From Botryococcus braunii (Eukaryota; Chlorophyta; Trebouxiophyceae): DNA of 64,000 bases. The notes beneath the pieces are model-generated. The model had not been told where the DNA came from. It made no database searches and saw nothing but the letters and a program-made list of their open reading frames with translations. Below, piece after piece: positions 23,155 through 32,803 of the stretch; positions within the stretch are counted from its first letter, which is position 1, and each line of letters opens with the position of its first letter. The stretch covers positions 198,914 to 262,913 of the forward strand of contig KV908492.1 in assembly GCA_002005505.1 (NCBI GenBank). Reading direction: 5' to 3'. A program made the translations under genes and the position numbers.

Positions 23155-25576
23155 GAAACTTGCTTTTATCAGACATGTACACCTTCAAGGTGGACGCAAT
23201 ATAATGCATTCGAACTCTGGTGGTGTAAAATGGGCATCCCTTGATGACCATAGGCAGTACACTTGATGCATTACATGTTGTACCATATTTAGAAATTACA
23301 TTAAGTGCAGTACATTATTATATCACGAAGATATTAGTAAGACCAACCCTTAGAGGAGGAAAGAATTCCTACATGCGTGAGTACAAGACAGAATTGAATA
23401 CCCGTACTATTTGTACCTTATGTCATAGGCATTGTACTTTATGCTCTGTAGTCCTCTCGACAAACACTCTCGAAAGTCGTTCCAAACTTTCTCTCCTTTT
23501 AGGGGGGGGAAAGGATGCCACATATGTCGTGTACTGGAGTGTGACCGTGTACATTGGTGGCCATCCAATTGATTTAACTGACAATGTGTCTATTTGGCGT
23601 AGCCACAAAAGTGATTGGTATACGACCCTCAATCGGACTTGTACAGCTTTTATTATGGCTCTTATTTGACATTTCATAAATCGTGGAAAAATGGCGCTTG
23701 TCTTTACCCTTTTGTACCTGGACTGGGGTATTTGTCCCTGATTTAGGTCCTAAGGGCAAAATTGTGTATTCCGGTGATTTCATTCGAAGCAACGGTTGGA
23801 ATTGAATGTTCGCGGAGACTTTGGTACTCGGCAGGTGCCATGCAGTTCGGAACGAGGAACTTTGACTTTTAGCCGTCCGCTGATCGATGCGTTGGCAGCG
23901 TTTTAGCCTCCCTTGATCATGTGAAGAGCATGTGTTAATACGGCTTGGGAAGCTGTACGTATTACTAGAGGGGAGAGTATATTAGGGGCACAGCCTCCTG
24001 CCCACAAGTAACAGTATAATTCGGAAAGTTGCGTGTAAAGCATAGCGCCCCAACTTCCGTGTCTGTCCGCGGCCCCCGGCGAAACAGGGATGTTGACTGT
24101 TTGACCTGTTATCTGAACTGTATTTGAGACACTTTACTTGGAGTGTTATTGTGTTTTGTGACACTACTAACTTGCCGGGTTAGGCCGGACGATCGTACGA
24201 GTATCAGTACTTGATTTGCATGGTAACACGTGAATTTGTATTAATTGTGAAAGGATATTGATATAAATGACCTGTCATAGTGATAGACCTGCGTGAACAA
24301 TAAAATAGCAAAGTAGTTTAGGCCGAGAAACTACCCTGTCCGTAAAACTTCTTCATAACACTTCGGAAACAACCTGCGCACCACTTGAAATTAACCAAGA
24401 ACTTTAAGCAACTCATATTCTTGGCACCCGTACGAAGTGAGCAATATCTGAAAAGTAAGTGAGGAGCCAGAACGACGCCGCCCGACTACCGATCCCACAC
24501 CCACGTGACACTAAAGGAAATATGTTGAGTTGTGAACATACATTATAGAATGCCTTGTGCTTTAGGTGATCTTCAAATGTACATTATTAGGATACGGGTC
24601 CACTATCCACATAAGGTACCTCAAGACACGTTCGGATGAGGTCTGTTTCGAACATAAGGTACAATCTGATCTAGATTACGCGTTAGTGTGAAAGGACTAT
24701 TAAAGCTGCGATCACCGCATAGTCGAGCATCTGGTTTGGAAAGATACTGGGCACATAAGGATGCCAGTCTTGTTCATGCAGTTGCATGTGTCTAAAGAGC
24801 AGACAGTCGTCAAGGACTGTAGCTGGAGAGGCACGAACTTACGACCTGTCTGCTTGCTTACAGGTGCGGTGACGCAGGGTGTGTATTGGTAATGTGTTCA
24901 TGTTTGATTGCTTGTTTGTAAGTGAACCATCTTAGTGTACAATCAAGTCTCCCAAACAGCTAAGGGACGGAGTCTTGATTGAGTATAGGAAGGTACTTGC
25001 TTTCAGCCGTCAGGAGCTTATCCGTGTGTAGATGCTCATTGACAGATCAACATGTAACGGAACTGGTTTGGAAAGATACTGGGCACATAAGGATGCCAGT
25101 TTTGTTCATGCAGTTGCATGTGTCTAAAGAGCAGACAGTCGTCAAGGACTGTAGCTGGAGAGGCACGAACTAACGACCTGTCTGCTTGCTTACAGGAGAC
25201 GCCACTGCCCATAACCTTTTACAAAATACAACAGGAAGAAAATCCACACCCCAGAGATCGAAACACCTTTAAGAATACTTATACTACAAAGAAAACCTCA
25301 CGATTACTAGGCACCGAATGAGTCCAGCCCCACCAGTCAGAGCCGTGCTAGCCTAACCGTGATCGAAGCCAACCTCCGGTTATCGTCCGAAAGACCGGTC
25401 GCAAGACCGTGAGTAGTCCGGTAAGTCCTTCCAAAGTGCTAGGTCCCGGGGCCTCACAAACCCGGGTGGCGATCCGACCAATCGATTCGAACCTACATTT
25501 ATAACACCGCAGCCCGTGTAATTCTCGCTAACCGAAAAAATTTTGTAGGGGTACCGTTGGGCACGGAACCCTGTAT
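23155..25576. repeat. 1.72-kb direct repeat A (possible LTR), split by a solo X LTR
   Basis: Starts GAAACTTGCTTTTATC and ends near GGAACCCTGTAT; the same sequence recurs at 25592-27319. Without the solo LTR and target duplication (24523-25228) it is about 1716 bp. It contains a G-homopolymer (near 23503), an element-like TATAAATGACC stretch, and no coding signal. It could be an LTR pair or duplicated untranslated sequence; TG/CA termini are not evident. Confidence 0.75.
24523..25223 (+). mobile_element. Solo LTR of family X with AAATA target duplication
   Basis: A complete 701-bp LTR in + orientation (TGTTGAG...TTTTACA), flanked by AAATA at 24518-24522 and 25224-25228. Its 133-bp internal repeat copies are at 24731-24863 and 25063-25195. 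Confidence 0.95.
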
Positions 25577-25591
25577 GGCGATCCGTCCAGG

Positions 25592-27319
25592 GAAACTTGC
25601 TTTTATCAGACATGTACACCTTCAAGGTGGAAGCAATCTGATGCATTCGAACTCTGGTGGTGTAAAATGGGCATCCCTTGATGACCATAGGCAGTACACT
25701 TGATGCAGTACATGTTGTACCTTATTCAGTAAATTATTTTAAGTTCAATACATTATGATATCACGAAGATATTAGTAAGACCAACCCTTAGAGGAGGAAA
25801 GAATTCCTACCTGTGTGAGTACAAGACAGAAGTGACTACCCGCACTATTTGTACCTTATGTCATAGGCATTGTACTTTATGCTCTGAAGTCCTCTCGACA
25901 AACACTCTCGAAAGTCGCGTTCCAGACTTTCTCTCCTTTTAGGGGGGGGGGGGGAAAGGATGCCACATATAACGTGTACTGGAGTGTGAGCGTGTACATT
26001 GGTGGCCATCCGATTGATTTAACTGATAATGTGTGTATTTGGCGTAGCCACAAAAGTGATTGGTATACGACCCTCAATCGGGCTTGTACAGCTTTTATTA
26101 TGGCTCTTATTTGACATTTCATAAAGTCGTGGAAAAATGGCGCTTGTCTTTACCCTTTTGTACCTGGGTTGGTGTATTTATCCCTGATTTAGGTCCTAAG
26201 GGCAAAATTGTGTATTCCGGTGATTTCATTCGAAGCAACGGTTGGAATTGAATGTTCGCGGAGACTTTGGTACTCGGTAGGTGCCATGCAGTTCGGCACG
26301 AGGAACTTTGAATTTTAGCCGTCCGCTGATCGATGTGTTGGCAGTGTTTTAGCCGCCCTTGATCATGTGAGGGCATGTGTTAATACGGCTTGGGAAGCTG
26401 TACGTATTACTGGAGGGGAGTGTATATTAGGGGCTCAGCCTCCGGCCCACAAGTAACAGTATAATTCGGAATGTTGGGTGTAAAGCATAGCGCCCCAACT
26501 CCGTGTCTGTCCGCGGCCCCCGGCGATATAGGGATGTTGATTGTTTGACCTGTTATTTGGATTGTTTCTGAAACACATCACTTGCAGTAATACAGTGCTT
26601 TTTGTGACACCACTGACTTGCCGAGTTAGGCCATTGATCGTCCCGGTGATAACCGTTAATTTGTTTGGTAACACCCAAATTCCTACTGAATGTGAAATAA
26701 TATTGTCATAATTAACTTGTCAAAGTGAAAGGAAAACGTGAGAAGAACAATACCCACGTTAGTAAGACGTTAAACACACCCCCTCCGCGGAAATACCATC
26801 CTTACCCCGAAAACAAACAGCCACCACCATAACAACCTCACCGAAGTTTCAAAACACCCATGAGCTAGGTGACCACAAAGATTCCAGGAAGATGTGAACC
26901 ACAATTTAGGAGCCAGCACCAGCCGCCCGACCACCGATCCCACACCCACGAAGAACTCCAGGAAAACACGTTGGGAAGAAAACACACAACCTCGAAAACA
27001 AAAGCCTTTTAAGAAAACCGTTCGTAAACTAATAACACTTAAACCACCAGACCCAGCACGAGTCCAGCCCCGCAGCTCGGAGCCGAACGAGCCTGAAAGC
27101 AATCGGAGCCAGCCTCCGGTTATCGTCCGAAAGACCGGTCGCAAGACCGGGAGCAGTCCAGTAAGTCCCTCCCAAGTGCTAGGTCCCGGGGCCTCACAAA
27201 CCCGGGTGGCGATCCGACCAATCGATTCAAACCTACATTTATAACCCCGCAGCCCGACTGAATCTCGCTAACTAACCGAAAAATTTTGTGGGGGTACCCT
27301 TGGGCACGGAACCCTGTAT
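25592..27319. repeat. 1.73-kb direct repeat B
   Basis: Second, uninterrupted copy of repeat A with scattered substitutions and small indels; the G-run near 25941 is longer here. It ends abruptly against the RNase H/integrase remnant at about 27322. Confidence 0.8.
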
Positions 27320-27321
27320 AG

Positions 27322-29028
27322 GATGCCACAATACTCTGGGTTTGGGAGCCAGGCAAGACTAACGTCGCGGATGCCTTGTCCAGGGTCCCAATCCTCACGG
27401 CCAGGCAGCTCCGACGCAACGTCGAGCCAGCGGAGCCCGAGCTCAGGAGTGTCAAGCCCGGGGTCACAAAGGACTCCGGCGGGAGGGCCCGCCCGAGCGG
27501 AGTCACCCAGCAGCTTGACACGTGTGAACCCTTCCTGGAGTTAGTAAAGAGGGCTTACATGGATGATGAGTGGTTGGGAAAGAGGTCGAACACAAGGAAG
27601 GTGCATTTCAGGAATGGGATATGGGAATATGGGAAGGAGGGACGAAAGTATGTCCTAGGGCATTATGAGGTGAAGGATGGGGAAGGAGTCGTGGGGAGAA
27701 ACCTAAGACAAGATATACTCAAGGCATTGCATGAACCTTTGTACGTGGGACACCCTGGTTTTGCCAAGATGTATGAACTGGTGAAACGGGAATGGTGGTG
27801 GCCGGGAATGACAGAGGACGTGCGGGAATATGTTGCCTACTGTGATTCTTGTCAAAGGGTCAAAGCTTCAAACAAGTTGCCCGCAGGCCTCCTTCACCCC
27901 TTGCAAATCCCGACTAGGAAATGGCAAAGCATTTCCATGGATTTCATAACGGGGTTGCCACGGAGTGCAAACGGGAATGATGCCATATGGATTGTGGTGG
28001 ACCAATTAAGTAAGTGTGCTCACTTTGTGCCCACCACCACAAAAGCTGACTCATATGATGTAGCAGTTTTGCTAAGGGATAAAGTCTGGAGATACCACGG
28101 ATTTCCAGAGGAACTTGTGTCGGATAGGGATCCTAAGTTTGTGAGTAAATTTATGGATATACTCCTAAATTTAACAGGCTGCAAACCTGCACGGGGTACA
28201 GCCTATCACCCACAATCTGATGGACAAACGGAACGGGTTAACAGGATTCTTGAGGACTGCCTCAAACATTATGTTTGGGATAAGCCTAAAGAATGGGAAA
28301 ACCATCTGGCTGTTGCAGAGTTTGCCTATAACAATACATGGCAAGCCTCGATCAACACCACACCGTTCCGCTTGACATATGGACAGGACCCAAACATTCC
28401 ATTTGCTATGGGACACATGGAGGGGGGTAAAGCAGATCGGGCAGATCTTTTCCTCCGGAAGATGCAAGACTCCCTTACTCTTGCACGGAAGTTTTTGGCT
28501 GCAGCTCAGGAGCGGCAGGCGGCCCAGGCGAACCGCCACCGCTGGGCTGTGATCTATAAGGAGGGGGACCTTGTTCTCCTTCGGACGAAGTTCCCAGCCG
28601 CCCCGACGTCGCAAAAGTACATAAAGCTTGTAAGGCGCCGGATTGGACCCTTCCGGGTCACTGCCGTCCATCCCAACTCTGTTGAGCTGGACGTCCCCGC
28701 CGCCCTGAAGTTTCACCCACGCATAAACGTGGAATATGTGGACCTCTACAAGGGGCCACGTAACCCAGACCGCCTCAGCATGTACAAATACCAGCCGGGA
28801 CCACGCATGGTCAAGGGCGATGACGGCACGGAGCATGCCGAGTACGTCGTGGACGGCATCCTCGGTCACCGTCCCTTGATGAAGGGGAACCGGGCCCTCC
28901 ACTTCCCGGACGGTACCCCAGCCTACCAGTACTGGGTACTGTGGTCAGGTTATGACGTCGGAGACGACTGGGAGCCCCTGTGTAACGGTCTCCTTCCAGG
29001 TACTACTAAGCCAGCATTACCTAAGTAA
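27322..29028 (+). pseudogene. 5'-truncated gypsy RNase H tail-integrase-chromodomain (G2)
   Basis: The frame opens with the last residues of RNase H (LWVWEPGKTNVADALSR) and has no start or RT, so the element is truncated at its junction with repeat B. Integrase is complete: HHCC finger (HPGFAKMYELV ... YCDSCQRVK), and catalytic residues in SMDFITGL, SDRDPKF and QTERVNRILED. The C-terminus has a chromodomain-like segment (EYVVDGILGHR ... YQYWVLWSGY ... DDWEP) before TAA at 29028. No internal stop was found over about 560 codons, suggesting fairly recent activity. Its integrase resembles that of G3. Confidence 0.9.
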
Positions 29029-29177
29029 GTCCCCCGTCACATGTGATGTCGTGACCTTACCCATCTGGCGTACCGTACAGTCCCCGAGGTCTTGTACCTC
29101 CATGTAAGGCATGGGAACCAGGGCCAAGGCTAGAGAGGGAATAGATATACATATACAGATGGATATCAATCATCTAT
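29029..29177. other. Intergenic stretch after G2
   Basis: No feature recognised; possibly G2 3' noncoding sequence. Confidence 0.4.
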
Positions 29178-30134
29178 TGTTGGCATAGCCAACTGATGTA
29201 AATGGCATCTGTGTAGATAAAACAACATGAAATAAGCAATTACTTCAACAATTACTTCAAACCTTGCTGACGGAACACGATCGTCAGTAAGGATAATGCC
29301 TGCATGCGCACCGACACCAGGACTTCAAACAAGCCTTATTGAAGGCACATAACAACAAGACGTGAGCCGTGGTCATATAGAAAGCCAACGAACTTTGACT
29401 TCAAGAGACTGGCCCTCTTAAATACCATGACAAGCTACGTAGCCGTACCCGAGTCAGCCCAAGTACGTCTACCTTGTACATGGTGTACAATACACCGGAC
29501 TTCGTGTTCGAATTTGTAAGTCCGAAAATCCGGGTCCTGATTCGGACCAGAACACTCATGTTTCTAGTCACGATCGTCGGTGCTGGCTACTAAATGGCTA
29601 ATCAAGGGGAAAGGACCGTGAATGCATACGGTCAACCTTTCGGTTACCCCTTGGGTTTGCCCACTCATATTTCTATCTCCTGGAGGTGCTAGTTGACTTC
29701 CAGAAGTGGCACAACACATTGAGGCTTATGAATTGCCAAGATCTAAGTGCTTAGTCAATTCCAGGCCTCAGCATTTCATCATAAGACTAGACAAATGATA
29801 AGGTCATACTGGAGTTCATGAGAGAACACCAAGATCAGCGTCCAAACAGCTTCTATACAAGTATTCACGCATGGAATGCCTTAGAAACTATCTGAGCACC
29901 CGCAGACACTCTTAAAGAGTACATAGACACTCTTAAAGAGTACATAGACACTCTTGAAGATTACAAATAAACAGCAGATACGTATCTCGCATTGCTCAGT
30001 AAGGACAAACCACGTGGCAGATGAGGTCGGCATGGCCTAGATACTTTGTTCAATGTTCCTTGTCCCCAAAGTCACATGACAATTTATTGGATAATGACAA
30101 TTAGGGTCTCATCTGCAATTAGATTATCACAACA
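29178..30134 (-). mobile_element. Probable LTR of copia element Z
   Basis: On the minus strand a polypurine tract (TGGGGGAG) at 30135-30143 abuts TGTTGTGATAATC, a standard 3'-LTR start. The proposed outer end is TGTTGGCATAGCC at 29178 (minus strand ...GCCAACA), giving inverted TGTTG/CAACA termini and 957 bp. The second LTR is not in the window, so the outer boundary is tentative. Confidence 0.6.
29904..29966. repeat. Three tandem 21-bp copies inside the Z LTR
   Basis: AGACACTCTTAAAGAGTACAT recurs at 29904, 29925 and 29946 (last copy degenerate). Each unit contains the palindrome ACTCTTAAAGAGT, resembling an LTR enhancer array of paired half-sites. Confidence 0.75.
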
Positions 30135-30177
30135 CTCCCCCATGACTGAAGGGGACAATATTCATGTAGACTTGTGT

Positions 30178-30551
30178 CAAGGAGCTACACGGTGGCACGG
30201 TCTTCTACGCCGTGTCGTTCCACCACCCTGCTATCCAGCCACCAGAGACTTCCCCCTTTGGGTGCGAAGCCACTCCCACCCTGTGGGTTTATGGTGGAGA
30301 AGCTCTATGATACGCAAGGCAATCAAGTAGCAACTTGACATGCATGCATTATGTCATCGGACAATGTTTCAGTACGTCTGTCAGGGAGCTACACGGTGGC
30401 ACGGTCTTCTACGCCGTGTCGTTCCACCACCCTGCTATCCAGCCACCAGAGACTTCCCCCTTTGGGTGCGAAGCCACTCCTACCCTGTGGGTTTATGGTG
30501 GAGAAGCTCTATGATACGCAAGGCAATCAAGTAGCAGCCTGACATCCATGA
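30178..30551 (-). repeat. Duplicated ~170-bp segment in the Z 3' untranslated region
   Basis: The segment at 30178-30348 is repeated at 30382-30551 (offset 204 bp) with very few differences. It lies between the RNase H stop and the polypurine tract of Z. Both copies contain short inverted repeats (GGCACGG...CCGTGTC) but no coding evidence. Confidence 0.8.
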
Positions 30552-30552
30552 A

Positions 30553-30873
30553 TTACTCCATCCCAATCCCAGCCCTCAATTTCTGGAATTGCACTTTAGG
30601 CAACGCTTTGGTGAACATGTCCGCCAGATTTGATGCAGAATCCACATAGAAGGGGCTGATTGATCCTTGCTCCACTTCCTGCCTGACTCTGTGGTATCTG
30701 ACCCCGATGTGCTTCGTGCGCGGCGAGATCGGAATGCCCTTGATGTTGGCCAGCGCTCCCGTATTGTCGGTGTAGATCCTGATTGGCGCTGGAACTCCCC
30801 CAAAATCTGACACGAGCTTGGAGATCCACAGGGCTTCATGTACTCCGCTGCACATGGAGACAAACTCTGCCAG
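30553..30873 (-). pseudogene. Copia element Z RNase H C-terminus
   Basis: 106 codons of copia RNase H: LAEFVSMCSGVHEALW, the catalytic YTDNTGALANIKG, TKHIGVRYHRVRQEVEQG, and ASNLADMFTKAL. It differs from the X and H/K families (for example NTGA instead of NQG), so it is a third copia lineage. It is broken at about 30873, where sequence switches to element Y in the opposite orientation. A longer open frame extends into Y, but that part is a shadow. Confidence 0.88.
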
Positions 30874-31631
30874 TTGGAGCACCTGCTGATGGTCAGGCCC
30901 CCTATGGCCCTTCTGCTCACAACGCTGGAGGCAGGGGGCGAGGGTCTGGACGTGGCAGGAGGCCAAAGGAGGAACTGGCGTGTCGCTTCTGCAACAGGAC
31001 GGGACATTTCTGGAGGGAGTGCCTGGATCTGAAGAGGCTGCAAGCTCTACATGGCACAATGCAAGCTGCAAGTGCGGGCCCAACTGCGTGGTGGGGCACT
31101 GGAGCTCCTCAGCAACAAGCCAGCTGGTGGGATGCTGGCCAATCCAGAGGAGGCCCTCCCGTGTCCACCTCACATGCTCCTGGATCTGTGTCCATTGTCT
31201 TCCCCTTCTTCCCAGGCTGGCATCTCCCACCACCACCTCCTCCAGGTGCTGGTGAGCCTATGTTCGTTTCGTTGAATGTGCTTACCCCTACGTCTCATGG
31301 GGCTTGCAGTACCTCGTGGCTGATAGATAGTGGTGCATCGGTGCACCTTGCAAATGATCTGTCGGTTCTACACAACCCAGTCATGCATGCCCAACCCCTC
31401 CCTCTTCATTTGGCCACTTCTGACGCCAAAGGAGGGATAGTTGCAACTGGGTCTGTGTGTTTGGTCAATGCCAGACAAGAGGTGTTTTGGCTGCATAATG
31501 TGCAGTGTGTGCCCAATCTGATTTCTGTCACAGGAGCCATTCAGGATGGAGCATCAGTCCTCACTGACAGTGCAGGTGGGTACACGACCATGAAAGGCCC
31601 AGCAGGCTGGTCGGGTCAGATAGCCAGAGAG
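30874..31631 (+). pseudogene. Element Y (family X) gag C-terminus and protease
   Basis: In + orientation: GRRPKEELACRFCNRTGHFW with a CX2CX4HX4C zinc knuckle (about 30980), a Pro-rich linker, then WLIDSGASVHLAND, the copia aspartic protease (about 31320), continuing to KGPAGWSGQIARE. It closely matches X4 (38743-39601, minus). The 5' part of gag and the LTR are missing at the Z junction. The 3' side is cut by the H LTR; Y resumes at 56776 only in the RT/RNase H region. Confidence 0.88.
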
Positions 31632-31637
31632 TTTGAT

Positions 31638-31874
31638 CTGCAAAGATCCAAAGGTGTTGTATTAATCATGAATGATGACTATACTCACAAGTATATCATC
31701 CATGTACTTAATCACTTTGACCAAGACATACATAGTCGACAGCGTCAAACTGATGAACAATTCACGTACAGCAATTGCTTCCACAGAAGTTACTCACAAC
31801 AAGTGAGAGAGAAAGAAAGCAATTCACATGAGTCCATTCAGGAGTCGGCTTAACAAGCCAAAGAGATCGAATGA
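31638..31874 (-). repeat. H 3' LTR: spliced-form leader copy (exons C+B+A fused)
   Basis: 237 nt equal to the sum of exon C (31763-31874, 112 nt), B (31701-31762, 62) and A (31638-31700, 63). The fusion points coincide exactly with the GT-AG splice junctions of the intron-containing copy at 31920-32340. It lies at the outer (U5) end of the LTR. Confidence 0.92.
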
Positions 31875-31919
31875 CTTACAAACTACTGTCGGACGAACAC
31901 ACACACTAACTAGTCTTAC

Positions 31920-32340
31920 CTGCAAAGATCCAAAGGTGTTATATTAATCATAAATGATGACTATACTCACAAGTATATCATCCTGTGAACACACTAACAC
32001 CTTTATAATGAACTAATTAGTTCATTGCATATGATGAACCTTATCTATAAGCACCCCTCAGCAGTCACATAGCTGACTTACCATGTACTCAATCAGTTTG
32101 ACCAAGACATACATAGTCGACAGCGTCAAACTGATGAACAATTCTGCACATACCCATATTAGTCTCTGATCATCAAAACGGCACTTATGGCCGTGATCAA
32201 AAACATGACCGGCAGAGCCCCGACTTACCACGTATAGCAATTGCTTCCACAGAAGTTACTCACAACAAGTGAGAGAGGAAGAAAGCAATTCACATGAGTC
32301 CATTCAGGAGTCGGCTTAACAAGCCAAAGAGTTCGAATGA
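31920..32340 (-). repeat. H 3' LTR: intron-containing leader copy
   Basis: Minus strand: exon C 32229-32340, intron 2 32144-32228 (85 nt, GTAAGTCG...TGTGCAG), exon B 32082-32143, intron 1 31983-32081 (99 nt, GTAAGTCAG...TTCACAG), exon A 31920-31982. CAG immediately precedes exon C, another 3' splice site. Exon A is followed by GTAAGA, another 5' splice site, at the start of the 45-nt spacer 31875-31919. Confidence 0.92.
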
Positions 32341-32683
32341 CTGCCTGGTGGTCCGGGTTCTCTGGCTATCTGTACTCAGATCAGCGCGTGGGAAACGCGC
32401 TGTCCAGCACTGCTACTGGCCTTTTTCACGAACATTAGGACATGCTCAGGGTTCCTATCCACAGAATTTGGACCCTTATCCTACAGTAACACATTTATTA
32501 CCTCTAGATGCATGTCTTCCAGCCACTAAAGGCTGGAAGGTATTTACAGCCATAGAATAAATATCTCTCAATGCATTAATACTCATAGATTGATCGTTCA
32601 TAGCCATTGTCAAGATGTCTTTACCTTGAGTTAACTGCTTGGTTAACTTACAGCTAATTATTACATGTGATTGTACCTTCACA

Positions 32684-32742
32684 CACGCACGCACGCACAC
32701 ACGTGCGCACGCACGCACGCACGTGCACGCACGCACGCACGT
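32684..32742. repeat. ACGC/CACG microsatellite in the H LTR
   Basis: An alternating (CACG)n-type tract near the LTR start; a shorter version lies at about 56696-56740 in the partner LTR. Purine-pyrimidine alternation could favour Z-DNA. Confidence 0.8.
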
Positions 32743-32803
32743 TAATTAACATGACATAATGAAGTACAAAACCCAACAATCTTCCCCTTGCTTCACATGT
32801 CAG

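Larger units (their letters stand above)
31632..32778 (-). repeat. H 3' LTR (contains unspliced and spliced leader copies)
   Basis: About 1147 bp. In element orientation it starts TGTTGGGTTTTG, after the polypurine tract AAGGGGAAGAT. From the U3 side it holds exon C-intron-exon B-intron-exon A, a 45-nt spacer, and then C-B-A fused. An ACGC microsatellite lies at about 32684-32742. It differs from the 5' LTR by several indels. Confidence 0.85.

Noticed and set aside
22596..23204. 202-aa open frame after the PHD-like region as a gene
   Set aside because: No recognisable domain, overlaps the start of repeat A, and lacks homologous support in the second repeat copy.
25485..25494. GATTCGAACC (B box on the minus strand) in repeat A
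   Set aside because: Mutated in repeat B and no tRNA-like fold or A box found.
30178..30551. CRISPR-like or tRNA repeats
   Set aside because: Two long direct copies in a retrotransposon 3' region of a eukaryotic sequence; no array structure.
31875..31919. 45-nt GTAAGA...TGTAAG spacer as a third spliced intron
   Set aside because: It has GT and AG ends, but 45 nt is short for a plant-like intron and no copy lacking it was found, so I leave it as a spacer.
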